DNA of 64,000 bases from positions 1,091,012-1,155,011 of the forward strand of contig JAVLUZ010000513.1 in the NCBI GenBank assembly GCA_036768485.1, written 5' to 3'. The position numbers and the translations under genes are program-made. Under the pieces are notes generated by a model. The model saw nothing but the letters and a program-made list of their open reading frames with translations. It did no database searches and was not told the origin of the DNA. This document shows positions 1 to 21,385 of the stretch, piece by piece (within the stretch, counting starts at the first letter, position 1; each line of letters starts with the position of its first letter). This DNA comes from Mermis nigrescens (taxonomy: Eukaryota > Nematoda > Enoplea > Mermithida > Mermithidae).

Positions 1-2495
<2,495 letters not shown>

Positions 2496-3160
2496 CATAT
2501 GTGCACATAGGAGGTGAGAAGGGGACCCCCGAAGCATATACATGTAACGGCTCGAAATTTTGGGATAGGGGTCTCTGGCCATTTGTAGGGGGAGGGGGGG
2601 GTAAATGACCTCCAATTTTTGGCCAAAAAGGCAAAAACACTAAAGGGCAAAAGAATCGAAAGTTTTTCCGTAAATTAGGGGTTCATGACTTTTGGAGATA
2701 GGAGGGTGACTAACTTTGGTTGAGAGATTCTCCCATCCCCCTGCTACATGTCTGCCCCGAAGGGTGAAGCAGGAAGGTACTGCCAGGCGGTGTTGAGCTT
2801 ATGGAAGATTTTCTGGATCAATTGTAATAACAAAAACAGTAGCGATGTCGAAAATTTTCCGCCAGATTGATAGTTTTATGTGCTGTATCTTAAAAAGCGG
2901 CCAAAATTATCTCAAAATAGTCTAAAAAGAATTTCTCGCCAAATTGATTAATTTCTAATCTATATTTTTAGTATCAAAAGCGATGTAATAATTTCAGGCT
3001 AAAAATGTGGTTTTACATTAAATTCGTTCCATATAGTTTGTTTTGACCATTTTCGTTATGTACCTATTTATTTGAATAGAAAAAGGTGAACACAAAATTT
3101 ACGAGTCAGGAACCTCGGTTTAGCCCTCCCTGTCCCAGAACTTTGAACCGTGTGCATGTA
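2496..3160. mobile_element. Family C element with a nested family B insertion
   Basis: The element begins CATATGTGCAC and ends GTGTGCATGTATA, with imperfect inverted ends. It matches copies at 5517-5900 and 27795-28251 through shared phrases such as GAAGGGT, TTTTCTGCATC/TTTTCTGGATC and AGCAGTAATGTC/AACAGTAGCGATGTC. It is interrupted at 2535-2754 by a family B element. No ORF was found. Limits are approximate because its own target duplication is not clear. Confidence 0.6.
2535..2754 (+). mobile_element. Family B hAT-like MITE with perfect 8-bp TSD
   Basis: It starts CATATACATGTAACGG and ends CTGCTACATGTCTG. It is flanked by CCCCGAAG at 2527-2534 and again at 2755-2762. The interior has the phrases TCGAAATTTTGGGA and CCTCCAATTTTTGGCC, shared with copies near 21.7, 44.3, 45.3 and 45.8 kb. 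It has no coding capacity. Confidence 0.85.
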
Positions 3161-3467
3161 TATCTTAAGCAGACATGCACAGCATGAGAATTCTGGGAAG
3201 AGGTGACCTTTTGAAGTGGCTTTTATTGGCTAAAAATTGTGGATATGTATTAAAAACATCGATCTCGGCGTTTAAGTTCAAAAATTATTTTGCTCAATTT
3301 TCAGTTGTTTTCTCCCATTTTCAAAAAATCCAATTCATCCAAGTGGATCCTAAGCTCTTCCACTTTTGTCCTGAACCCTTCCCAAAATTGGTTAGGATGG
3401 GCTATTGCCTAGGTATATTAGTCAGCATAAGTCTCGCACCAAGTATTTATTTAGCGCATTGTTGCAG

Positions 3468-5311
3468 GATGGAACTCTGCTCTACATGAAAATTCGATTT
3501 TGGCGGCTCCTTCTGAGGCGCAAAATGATTGTCAGGAGATTCTCGATGAACTCGAAAGTAACGTGTTACGAAATTCGTCAAATGACGAACGCGACTCCTG
3601 GCTTCAGATTGAAAAACTGCGCTGCAGCTTCAACTTCACGCCATTCAATGTCGCTAGTCTCCAGCCTGACGACCCAGACAGGTTGATTTTATTCGACGAC
3701 ATAGAGACATATCTATATCCCATAAAATCGCCAATCAATCGGCTTCTCCTCGTTCTCGGATCATTGTCCGTCTTCGGATTTGAGTCACCGCCTCTATTTA
3801 GCTCGAAGGATTCTATTTTAAGCGAAAATACTCTTTTGGAAAAATCAGCCGAGTATTTTGACTCTCTGCCGACCCTAAACTTAGCCGAATGCAAGGATTT
3901 TGATGCCTTCGTTCAACGAACGTTAGACGCAATAATCGAAAGCATCGAAGATGAATCGAATAGGATATTTTTGGAATTTTCCCGCATTTCGAACAAATGT
4001 TCGAAATTATCAAGCGATTCGGCGCATTCGTTAAAGGACAGAACTAAAATCCTAAAGAATTATTGCAAAGAAATGTTGCGTAAGCCACGATACCGACGCA
4101 GTCTCTTGTTATATGCTTCGTACGCGCACAGCCTGTTCAGACTTGGCAACGTCGAAGAAGCTTTAAACACGCTGCGTTTGTCATTGAACGCTAGCCAGCG
4201 GTGTGATTTGACCAATAACAGCTCCTGCGAATTGATCATTATGCTGTATTGTCTGAACACTTATGTGTATATTTTCTTGCAAAAACGTAATACTAAGAAA
4301 GATTTGGATAATTTGCGCATCGTCTTATCCGAATTTGTCGATACCGGCAAATTTTCCGACCCGCCATCCCGCGAAATAAGCATTGCGCAAAGTAGGCGGA
4401 AATTCCAAGAAATCTACGACGAGAAGGCGCGCAGCTTTACTCCGTTCGATACTACAAATTTTTACGCCTTTTGGCTAGGCGACGCTTTCACGTTGTTCTG
4501 CGATTTATTAATTCACTTCGACTTTTTGACCGTTTTCTCTTCAAATTGTAGCCTCACGTACGACAGCGCTAGACAATTTTTGCTAACTAAGCTAGGTGGC
4601 TTGAATTCGAGGGACGACAACGACCGGTGGAATATTTTGCGGATAGAGAAAGATGTGGAGTATTTGTGGGAAAGCGAGATGCGCTTAAATGCTCTTCGAC
4701 TAGGCCTGAATCAATTATCGCTGGGCTGTTATAGAAATCGCCTAATTTCCGCATTGGGCGCATTTCCGGCCAATGCGTATTTCCTAAAAGCTTACTGCGA
4801 CTCAAACGTCTCCGCTTACAATTCGATAAAATTGAGACAATTTTTTGGCGCCGAATCTCTCGCCCGTTCAGAAAATCGGGCCACTATTCGGTGTTTGGCC
4901 TCGGTTTACGCGTCGTTTTCGACTTTTCTTAAATATCGAGATACCGACGAGTGCGCCGCCTTCAGTTTTGACAGTGTTCGCAGAAGTTTGGAGAAAGCCG
5001 TCGATAGATGCGATGAGACTTCGTTGCTTTGGCGATTGTACTTGAAATTAGAAGCTGCCTTTTCAAACGACGACAAACGGATTCAGAGAATCTTCTACCA
5101 AGGTATCAGACGATGTCCGGATTCAAAACAGCTTTACATTGACGCTATAAGCTATTTGAATGATGCGTCTAGCTTCAAACGAGTAATTGATTTGATGGTC
5201 GAAAAGGAATTGCGCGTCCGACTACCTTGGGAAGAATTTGATTTGTTGTGGAGAAACGAACGGAACGTTAAGCCGTTTCGTCATTCAGACTCACAGAATA
5301 GCGATTCATAA
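3468..5311 (+). CDS. NRDE2: NRDE2-like protein, large 3' terminal exon (5' exons not found)
   Basis: NRDE2-family proteins act in the nucleus in small-RNA-guided silencing (nematodes) and in RNA processing and export with MTR4 (mammals). The frame is open for 613 codons from TGG at 3470 to TAA at 5309-5311. It contains no methionine for about the first 200 codons, so it is an internal-to-terminal exon: a pyrimidine-rich acceptor ending CAG at 3465-3467 precedes it, and the exon starts with two bases that finish a split codon. Visible family features are a W.QIE.LR segment followed by DDPDRLILFDDIETYLYPI at about residues 60-90, and HAT/TPR-like helical repeats at about 209-230 (LLLYASYAHSLFRLGN) and 517-560 (LWRLYLKLE, then FYQGIRRCPDSKQLYIDA). 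The C-terminus is Ser/Asp-rich. Full-length relatives are roughly 1000-1200 residues, so this is about the C-terminal half. No convincing upstream exon is seen in 1-3467; it may lie outside the window. The assignment rests on recalled family motifs. Confidence 0.88.
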
Positions 5312-5385
5312 TTGAATTTTCGTACTAATAATTCAATATATGTTTTATGATATTTCCGTGATCAGAATTTCTAACAGCTACCTAG

Positions 5386-5391
5386 AATAAA
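5386..5391 (+). terminator. Polyadenylation signal AATAAA of the NRDE2-like gene
   Basis: A canonical AATAAA lies 75 bp after the NRDE2-like stop codon in AT-rich sequence, at a plausible distance for a short 3' UTR. No other gene on this strand would use it. Confidence 0.6.
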
Positions 5392-5516
5392 CTTTTTCCG
5401 AATGTTTTTCTTTGCCTTTTACGCTTTCTATAAGGTGGGCTGAAACTGCGTCTTTCGATCTTTAGTAGCGTACTTTGAACCTTTTTATTGAGTATAGGCA
5501 GATTTAAGAGGTGAGG

Positions 5517-5900
5517 CATAAATGCTCAGTGGGACTAGGGAGGGTTGGTTACCCCCACCCTTCTTAACTGAAGGGTCAGCCAGACTGTCCAGTGATTTTG
5601 GCTGCCGGTTCGTTCTCTGCATCGACAGAAGCAGTAATGTCAAAATCTTTCCGAATACTTCAATGTGCTTTTTAGTCTTAAAGCGCCTAAAATTGATCAA
5701 TTCATTTATTTCTTAGTGTGTGATACAGTGCAGCCCAAATGAACTAGAAATGCGGTATTATCGCGAAAAAGCGTTTTATCCGCTATTTTGACCATTTTCG
5801 TCGTTTGAATAGCAACAAATCGTGGACACTAAATTTGCTTTGTGGATTTTTAGGATTTCACCCCCCCCCTCCCTGCTAACCATGACCTTGTGCATCTATG
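5517..5900 (+). mobile_element. Family C element
   Basis: Starts CATAAATGCTC and ends TTGTGCATCTATG; the interior shares AACTGAAGGGTCAG and AGCAGTAATGTCAAAA with the copy at 27795-28251. The flanking octamers AGGTGAGG and GGGCAAGG agree at 5 of 8 positions, with only transitions, so the duplication is decayed. It lies in the 3' flank of the NRDE2-like gene. Confidence 0.6.
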
Positions 5901-7027
5901 GGGCAAGGGCGGGGGACGTCGCCTCCTTCTATTGGCCCAAAATAGCTCGCGAGGTAAAGGATGGATATGTATTTTGTAATGATTTTTGACCATCGGCCGT
6001 CGGAATTCCTCAAAATTTTCCGTTTTTTCGGCGCTTAACGCCGAATAATAATTGTTTATTACATTTGTTCACTGTCTGGGCAGTCTGGTTCATATTCTTG
6101 TGGTTTTCTATCATTTTTTAGCATGAATTTCAAAAATCTTCTGCGCTTCACGTTAGATGCTTTAATAGGCGTTGCTCCAAATGCACAGAAATGAAGTTAT
6201 TCAAGCTTAAACGTATCTGTCTGAATTACACAAATTTTCGGCGCTTCGCTTCAGTTTTATCTAAAGATAAAGCAATTTAATAACCTTTTGCACAAAATCG
6301 CTTACGTGAAATTTTTCTAAAAATTTTTGTATCCTAAATCATTCCGATTAAAAGGAGATAATATAAAACGGCGAGAAAATGCTACTTAAAGCACGTGAAT
6401 AGCGGGTTTTTGGGCCTATTTTTTGACTCGTTAAGTCATCTGATCAATTTCATGCTCTTATGCAGAAAATTTTTGATTTTAATTCTTTTATTTTTGACCT
6501 TCATGTTGCCTGGTTTTCGCAATAATTTTTCAAAACCCCAACCCCAATGTGCATGTCTGTCACGCAGCTATATACGTACGGAAGGAATACCGAGGCCGAT
6601 TGCTCTTTTCATCTAAGATCTCCTTATATGATTGTCGTTAAGAGTAGCGAATCCAGGATTTTCTGAATGAGGTTTTTTTGAAAATTTGAAAAATCGGGAT
6701 CAAAAAATGGCTAAAATCATCAAAAAATGCATGTTATTCTCTATTGCGCCCATCTGATTTACAACATTTTTCTAACCCGAACAACTTTATGGGATCCTAA
6801 ACCAGTATTTCACGCTGATTCTGAATCCATTTCTAGTTTTTTTCTAGCACGTCAAGTTCTTGAGTTATCTTGCATTAAAATTTTCGCTATTTTCTGTACT
6901 CTGTGATATACAATGTACAGTGTTTTTATGATAAAAATGTTACCTATATGATTCTCATGTTTCAGGCAGCAGTAATTACTTTATCAGTACCATAACTAGT
7001 AACTATTTCTGTTTTCTGGATACTGTG
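5901..7027. other. Intergenic repeat relics, no gene
   Basis: AT-rich DNA with the palindromic core CGGCGCTTAACGCCG at 6029-6043 and decayed relatives near 6140 and 6240. No exon is recognised. Confidence 0.5.
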
Positions 7028-7740
7028 ATGTTTCAGTGCGAAAATTCTCCAGATTCTTTCTGTTATATTTGTGGAAACTTTACTGTAGTTCGACAACAAA
7101 AATTAATTACCCCGGTGATTAGAAAAGCCTATCATTTATACTTTGGTTGCAAAATTGGTGATTAAGATAAATCATGGGCACCACATATTTTTTGTGCCAG
7201 TTGCTGCTTAAATTTGTGTCAGTGGTTGAATGACAAATTGTCATCTATGTCTTTTGGGGTCCCTATGCTATGGCGTGAACAAAAAGATCATTCTACCGAC
7301 TGTTACTTTTGCATGACTAACATTTCTTGTTTTTGCTCGAAAAACTAGAATTGTATCATTTATCCCAATTTACCATCAGCAATGAGACCTGTAGAGAATA
7401 GTTAAGAAATACCAATTCCAAAAGTACCGAAAAATTTTAGCACAAGTGACAGTGATACAGATGAGAATGGATCGGCTGCAGATCATTTGTATGAGCTACT
7501 TGATTCATCTGTGCCCCATCTATTGACTCAATCAGATTTGAATGATTTGGTCAGGGATCTAAATTTAACAAAGGCTCAGTCAGAACTGCTTGGCTCAAGA
7601 TTGCAAGGATGGGATTTGCTTGGAAATGGTGTAAATATTTCTTCCTTTCGCAATCGACAAAAAAACTAGACTATTGCTGGGGACTATTAGAGATGCTCCA
7701 GATGCTGAGTACAAACGAAAATCAAAAGTCGTAAAAGTTA
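7028..7740 (+). pseudogene. Decayed ORF of a dispersed repeat-associated protein (CYIC/CYFC type)
   Basis: One frame from ATG 7028 reads as a protein fragment with FCYICGNFTVVRQ, then DKSWAPHIFCASCCLNL, FGVPMLWREQKDH and DCYFC, followed by LSDLV-like and LLGSRLQGW segments and FRNRQ (up to 7669). The frame is broken by in-frame stops after KIGD, after CSKN and after PVENS. Directly after FRNRQKN the sequence jumps to a segment that in another frame reads RDAPDAEYKRKSKVVK (about 7690-7740). I recall that segment as the C-terminal end of the same family, so several hundred residues of the middle are missing. The paired Cys motifs suggest zinc binding. I recall this family as an uncharacterised multi-copy ORF in arthropods, cnidarians and other invertebrates; its function is unknown to me. 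It lies between the NRDE2-like gene and TVP23 and is dead. Confidence 0.7.
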
Positions 7741-8451
7741 AAATGATCATTCTTGGTTGTATTGCTTATATTTGTTATACACTGTTTAATGGAAATTTGA
7801 TTAAACAATTTTTCATTATATCTCAAGATCCTGACGTGCTAGAACAAAGCTAAAGGCAGATTTGGAATCAGCGCGAAAAACTGTCTTAGAATCAGTCTAA
7901 AACTATCGAGTTAGAAAAAAAGTTACAATTTGTTGTCCAGTGTTTTGACGACAGAGTGGGTGGGCGGCCGCCCCTTCTCAATCCACGCTTGGTCGTTAAT
8001 ATTATGAACGGGTTTAAGACAACTGGGCCTTTCCAGCATTTGAAATAAAAAGCTGAGGAACTCGTATTTTAAACATCTTATGCTGTCAACCTTTCTTTTG
8101 CGCTACAGTCTATTTGTTGAAGAACTTGGAGGACAGACATGAATTCTGAGTTTCTTTGAGATTTTCTCTTTTTGTAATGGTTCATTTTCAAAAATGATTT
8201 GAATTAAAGTCGCATTAGTAGACGAATTCTTCTGCACATATTGCAGATTATTGTGAAGCATCAAATTGTATTGTGTATGACGGAAAGGCAAAGCAATATG
8301 CCATTTTAAAATACGTTGATCGAAGTGTTTTTTTCCGACGCCGATTGTTTCTGGCTTAATTTAAATATTCAGCCATAACTTTCAAGGTGTCCAGCTGTTT
8401 TGGCTCCCCATTTCCGTTTCCTCTCAAGCTTATATCCTCGTTGTACTTAGC

Positions 8452-15548
<7,097 letters not shown>

Positions 15549-15549
15549 T

Positions 15550-15722
15550 CAGGCACGTATCTCTGGGGGGAATGGGGGGATGCGGATACCCCCCAAATTC
15601 AGAAAAATCGGAAAAATATGACTTTTTAAACGTTATTTTGGGCTATTTTTGGCCTTTTTGGGCTTAGTCCCCCGAAAATTGATGTTGGTCCCCCCAAAAT
15701 AGGACGGCCAGCTACGTGCCTG
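15550..15722. mobile_element. Family E MITE, TSD AAAATAAT, directly after the TVP23 stop
   Basis: A 173-bp element with inverted ends CAGGCACGTA ... TACGTGCCTG. It is flanked by AAAATAAT at 15542-15549 and 15723-15730, a perfect duplication. The TVP23 read-through stop codon (15546-15548) lies within the left duplication. A partial relative is at 30940-31018. Confidence 0.9.
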
Positions 15723-15832
15723 AAAATAATACTAATAATCATAAAAATTAGCAAAAAATCTCTTTCTCAGATTCCTTCAAGTAATAGCTGCGTCCTTTGC
15801 TATTATATTAAGTCTGAACTTTTGAAAAATCA

Positions 15833-15838
15833 AATAAA
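15833..15838 (+). terminator. Candidate polyadenylation signal for TVP23
   Basis: AATAAA lies about 285 bp after the read-through stop codon of TVP23 and just beyond the family E element inserted in the 3' flank. It fits the read-through model of the last exon. It would be intronic or unused if the internal donor at 15486 is spliced. Confidence 0.4.
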
Positions 15839-16868
15839 TCAAACTCTCCCTTTATTGATTGTCTGGCTGGAAAATATTCTTGTAAAATAAGAGTACTTAG
15901 GTATGCATGATTTTCCGTTTCGTGCAGGGATGAGAAGTATTCTATGAAAGTCGCCTCACTGAAGACTATTATTATGTACCTGACGATAAATTATTGAAAT
16001 CTCTATATTGTGTTCATTTTTTCATGTTTCTTGACAATCGTTTTTCGTGGATCCGTCGAAGTTTCCCGACACTTCAAGCCGGATTTGATTAGTTATTACA
16101 TTTATTTACTTTCCTGGCCGCTTGGAAGGCTATTTGTATGCCAAGAATGTATTTTTGTTCCATGAAGGAATATTTTTTGACACTTGAAACCATTTCTAGC
16201 GCATATCTACTCGTAAACAACTATTTAAGTATAGTTTTCTCCTATTTTTTAAGTTAATTTCAACAAATTTTCGCCACTTGGCGCCAAATCTTCCCATGCG
16301 TGTTATGCATTCCGGTACACCTGTATGTATTATTTGAAAATACGGAAATAGAGCTGCGATTCAAGTCTCTAAACATCCTTCTGCCTAAATTTCACAAATT
16401 TTCTAGCGTTTCTTGAGTTTTTGCAAACATTAAAGAAATTTTAGCATTATTCCGCATACAATCGCCGAAAAATTTGAAACTTTAAAAAGTCGTGCGCTAG
16501 CAATTGTTTTTAAAAAAAGCAAACAATGTAAAACGGCGAAAAGCGCTTTCGCACGTGAACTGAAGAAATCAAAGCACTTATTCGCATCGATAGCCGGAAT
16601 TTTTGTATGTTTTTGAAGAAAATTCCACCATAAATGATTTTAAATGGAGACAATGTAAAACGTTAACAAACGCTATTTTGCACGCGATGGCAAATTTTGT
16701 GGATTTATTTTTGACTATTTGGAAGGGGTATTACACGAATATTGTGGATCCACATCTGTTATGTAAAGCTGGCAAGAAATCCTAAAAACATGCCAAAAAT
16801 CTAATTCTAAGGGGTCTGACGATTTTGGAAGAGGTCTAACGGATTCTTAGGGAATCAACCCCCGAACC
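15839..16868. other. Intergenic AT-rich DNA, nothing recognised
   Basis: No exon, tRNA or clear transposon end is visible; there are several decayed TTCGCCACTTGGCGCC-type cores near 16270. Confidence 0.4.
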
Positions 16869-16876
16869 CTCTCCGC

Positions 16877-17134
16877 CACACGTGGGCGTGGAGGCTAGGG
16901 GTATTGCACCCTTCCAGGAGGTCAAATACCCTTCCTTCCCCAAAAAAAACGAAATACCCCCTCAGAATTCAGTTTTTAAAAATGCTTTTTTTCGCGATTT
17001 TTTCATTTCAATGGACAGTTGAGAAACAAAAAAAATGGCGTTTTTTCGCCATACCATCATTTTTAAGACCATTTTTTTACCTCTCAAAACTTGTACACCC
17101 CCACTCCCCAGAATTTTGGTGCTGCCCATCTGTG
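16877..17134 (-). mobile_element. Family A MITE, TSD CTCTCCGC
   Basis: Begins CACACGTGGGCG and ends GCCCATCTGTG, with perfect duplications CTCTCCGC at 16869-16876 and 17135-17142. The core has lost part of the GATAGTGCTCGATG segment. Confidence 0.93.
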
Positions 17135-17726
17135 CTCTCCGCCCATGTGTGGTCCGAACATAGATGCACAGCATGGTCGATCTGGGGTTCACATAATCTG
17201 GGGGAAGATCAAAAATTGAGCTTTTTTGGGCTAAAATGACCTCAAAAACTTCCTAAGCGCTTTCTGGCCAATTTGAAGCGCTTTTGAAGAGAACAAATTT
17301 GTGTTCCGAACTTAGGTGTCATTTCATTTATGGATCGCTGTTCTTGAAGAATTCTAGCCAGCCTAATTTTCTGCATTTTATTTAGTTGCTTTGGAGACCA
17401 GCAATGAACCAGACTGGAAGATAGTGCAATGAACTAATGGTTATCGCAGCATGATTTATCGCGTGAAATTGTGCCCAGTTCAATCGGCGTACAACTACCG
17501 ATTTTAATTCTTTAACATAAGAGATGAAACACCTGCGTTACTGAAATATTAAAATTACAGATATTGTGGTGAAAGAGCTTTTTTAAGATTAATGCATCAT
17601 TTATCAGAGGATTTTTATTTTACTGACCTTCATTCAACGCTAATGACATATTAAAATTCTCTTCCGTGGAACAGATTATACATACGTGTTTACACGCTCC
17701 TTGCTTTGTACCACATATATACAGAC

Positions 17727-17954
17727 CATACGTGGGCAGCTAGAAAATTCTGGGGGGCAAGATTTTTTGAAGGTCGGAAAATGGCCGTAAAAATGGTGGT
17801 ATTGCGATAAAAACACCATTTTTCGACATTTCTCATCAAGCACTATCCATTGGCATCAAAAAATTGCGAGAAAACGGAAAAAATTTCCAAAAATTGAATT
17901 CTGGGGGGGTATTTTGGTTTCTGGGGGTGCATACCCCCTCCACGCCCAGGTGTG
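17727..17954 (+). mobile_element. Family A MITE, TSD ATACAGAC
   Basis: Begins CATACGTGGGCAGC and ends CCCAGGTGTG, with perfect duplications ATACAGAC at 17719-17726 and 17955-17962. At 228 bp it is one of the shorter copies. Confidence 0.95.
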
Positions 17955-18804
17955 ATACAGACCCATATCCAGGATCCGGCCAGGAAGAGCGGAGTGGACC
18001 CAAGATAAATTGATATGTCTCGGAAAATTCGTCGAGATAGCTCGCAAAAACCGAATTTTTCGGCGTTTTCTTGACATTCTCTATCCACTAAAGTTACACA
18101 AATTCAAACTTATTTGGAAGTTTTCACTCAAGAGGCTATAGAAATTGTCATTTTTTAATCGCGCTTTGGTTAAGCGCCGAAAATTTGATAATTATACGAC
18201 CAATACATTCGATTTTTCCATCTTCCTGTGCATTATCCTACCTTTCAACATTTTTCCGTCCAAGGGGAGGGCGGCGGTACGTGCGTATAGCGACAGAACC
18301 TGGTACATGTAGAAAACAGGTAATCGGCATATTCAACATTGGCTTCTTTTTTCGCACTCACTAAGCCTAAGCTAAAGTTAAGGATTAGGCACCTGAAGGA
18401 TCACTACTGAGAAAATCAGACCGAAAAACAAAAGAATATTACGATAGCTATGCATTTTACATATACCGGTTCGCTTACATACCAGAGGTCGACCGCCCCT
18501 TAAATACGGCCTTACGTATATAAATATTTATGCATGAGCAAGAGTCTACAAAATTGCATAATGTAGAGTTCCCCACCGAGTGGGCAGAAGGTAACGTGGC
18601 ATCACGGTCCAGACCACCAATGAGCAGCAGCCAAATTTTGGAGGTGTTAAATCGACGAAAAATTCCAAAAAGCGTTTGTAATCTTTTTGGCAAAAAGGGG
18701 TCTATCGGATTCACTGCGGGGTCAAGCACACCTTGGTGGGCGGAGGATTTTGCACCCCCTCCCTTTCCTACCACAGAAGTTGAGAAACCTGCCGCAGATT
18801 AGTG

Positions 18805-19035
18805 CACGCGAAATTCTGGGGGGGGGGGTGACAAAATTTTCAAGTCAAAAAATGGTCTTAAAAGTGGTCGTATGTCGAAAAAACACTATTTATCTACGTT
18901 TCTCATCAAGCACTATCCAGTGGCATCAAAAAATTGCTAAAAAAAGCAAAAAAAATTTCAAAATTTGAATTCTGGGGGTATTTCAACTTCTGAAGGGTGC
19001 ATACCCCCAAACACCCCCCCCTCTGCCCATGTGTG
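18805..19035 (+). mobile_element. Family A MITE, damaged left end
   Basis: The right end CCCATGTGTG is clear; the left end has lost the GTGGGCAGC part and starts near CACGCGAAATTC. The interior ATCAAGCACTATCCAGTGGC identifies the family. No reliable duplication. Confidence 0.8.
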
Positions 19036-19828
19036 GTTAGACATCCAGAATTCGATTCTTAGTTGCATTTTTGGCGATTTTACCCAACCAAAATTTTCTT
19101 GCTGCCCATATATGATTTAAACCCGCCAAACCCCAATCCACGCCCATCGGTGATCAGCCAGACCCATAACACTAATGTGGGCTCTCGACCATTAGGACGT
19201 AAAACTGAGGAAGGTAAACAACAACCGATATATTTTTATGGAATCGTCTAAAAACTGTGAATCGAGGTTGTTTCTGTGCTGATTTTCTTGAGATCATTTT
19301 CGCTGTTGCATTTTATGCTTTTGAAGACCTAAACCTATCGCAACTTGTAAGACCAAGAATTTGCAATGAAAACGCATGTTGCTATTCAATAAGATATTCT
19401 TCCTACTCTTCCGTAAAATCAGTATTTATTACATCCAAAAATGTACATACTTTTAGCAATACATCAGCGCCTGTAAATAAAGACCAGTAAAGAAGGTACA
19501 TTTATCCGTCAACATAACAGAAGGATATATTGAAAACGAAATTTCAGCCAAAATCAACGAGCAGATTGTCATATCAAAAGAGCGAACAGAAATATTGCTA
19601 AGCGAAACAAACTGCTAACGAATTGAAACTCTAAAAATAGACTCGAATGTATTTAATAGAGGAGTCGAATACTAGTCAGAAGGAATTAAGAAACGGCAAA
19701 AAAGACAACAATCCGGTTAGTTATTTTTTTTCACGCGAATAAAATAGAAATGCCTCCTTCTCATGGTCAGTATCAGACATGCACGTGGGCGGTTTGGAGT
19801 TTAGAACAGACATGCAGGTGTGGAGGGG
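19036..19828. other. Intergenic stretch with a family A fragment
   Basis: A partial family A end (TTTTCTTGCTGCCCATATATG, about 19088-19108) is visible. No gene is recognised in the rest. Confidence 0.4.
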
Positions 19829-19836
19829 GTCTTAGA

Positions 19837-20061
19837 CACACATGGGCGTGGGGGGTTTGTACCCCACAGAAGTTAAGATACCCCCCAGAATTCAAATTTT
19901 GAAATTTTTTTGCTTTTCTAGCGATTTTTTGATGCCATTGGATAGTGCTCGATGAGAAACGTCGGAAAATGGTGTTTTTTCGCCATACGACCACTTTTAA
20001 GACCATTTTTTGACCTTTGAAAATTTTTCTAGCCCCAGAATTTCGGTGCTGCCCACCTATG
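19837..20061 (-). mobile_element. Family A MITE, TSD GTCTTAGA
   Basis: Begins CACACATGGGCG and ends GCCCACCTATG, with perfect duplications GTCTTAGA at 19829-19836 and 20062-20069. Confidence 0.95.
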
Positions 20062-20069
20062 GTCTTAGA

Positions 20070-21002
20070 CCTTCCCAAAAATGGAAAAATTAAACATTTT
20101 TTGGAGAAAATGAGGCAAAATGAAGGCCAAAAAGGGTCTTCAAAAATGCTTCAAAAACTTCAGAAATGATGTTTCAGAGATGCTTCAGAAACTGTGCAAT
20201 AAAATAGTTATTTAAAGCTATCTATTCGCTAATACAACTTTTTAAATTCATTTTGGCTGAAAACACTCAATTCTTGAACTCCCCTAGACCGGCCGACGAT
20301 CCCCCAGATCGGCCATGTTGTATATCTATGGTATAGGTCAGTTGCTCTGCACTGCACCCGTGATAACGATTATTAAACAATAACTAAGCAAACATCGGAT
20401 ACCGCAGAACAGGAGGATACGGAAAGTGCTCAATGGAACAAGAGGCACAAATAAACGTATTCAATTATATCAAAAAGTCATGTTTTCAGGAACAATAAAA
20501 TAGTAGTAGAAACAAGTATTAATTATACATAATGTTTATTCAGCCACCCCATGAAAGTGAATTCAGTTCCCTTCGCAATAAATATTTAAGATTAGTGGCA
20601 CGCACAGAAATAGAGCATTACAAAACAGATAATCGTTTCTTTATCAGTAATCGTTACTAATTGTAATCACACTAAGCGCGATAGAATACGGATACAAACG
20701 AATAAAACTAAAATGTTAATATAATTACCTATAAATATTATTCGATAAATAGCAAAATTGCACACATTACAACTAACTGTCAGGCATTATCGATTGCAAC
20801 ATGAGCGATAGGAGAATTATGGACACAAGAAACTCCACCGTACTCTTAGAATAAACAAAGCCAAAACGTATTATTTTTGCAAATTTTCTTGTTTGACATT
20901 CGAGTTTCAGCCTTCGAATTTCAATCAATCATATGCATTGTGCGTGACAAACAGTCATGCACATTTGTCTTTGTGACTCCGACCGGATTTGCACGTGGGC
21001 GG
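20070..21002. other. Intergenic DNA with a second dispersed repeat, no gene
   Basis: 20080-20335 resembles segments at 10800-11030, 11030-11260 and 25620-25860: a GAGGCAAAAT-type block, CAGAAACTGTG, and a CAGACCGG/TAGACCGG-type end. The remainder is unremarkable AT-rich DNA. Confidence 0.4.
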
Positions 21003-21254
21003 CACGCGTGGGCGTGGGGGGTATGCACCCCTCTAAAAATCAAATACCCCCCCTCAGAAACTAAAATACCCCCAGAATTCAATTTTCGACATTTTTTTTG
21101 TTTTTTCGCAATTTTTTGATGCCGATGGATAGCGCTCGATGAGAAACGTTAAAAAATGGTGGTTTTCCGCCATACCATCATTCTTAAGCCATTTTTTGAC
21201 CTTTGAAAAATTTTGCACCCCTCCCCCCCAGAATTTTGGTGCTGCCCACCTATG
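21003..21254 (-). mobile_element. Family A MITE, TSD GTGGRCGG
   Basis: Begins CACGCGTGGGCG and ends GCCCACCTATG, with flanks GTGGGCGG and GTGGACGG (7 of 8). Confidence 0.9.
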
Positions 21255-21385
21255 GTGGACGGGAGCTTGAAAGGGGAAATCAGAACCATTTATTTGAAGA
21301 CCTATCAGGTGTAATACGGACGAAAACCATTTTTTAGTAAAGCAGATTGAAATCTCTCTTTACCTACTATCTCAGTACTTACAAC

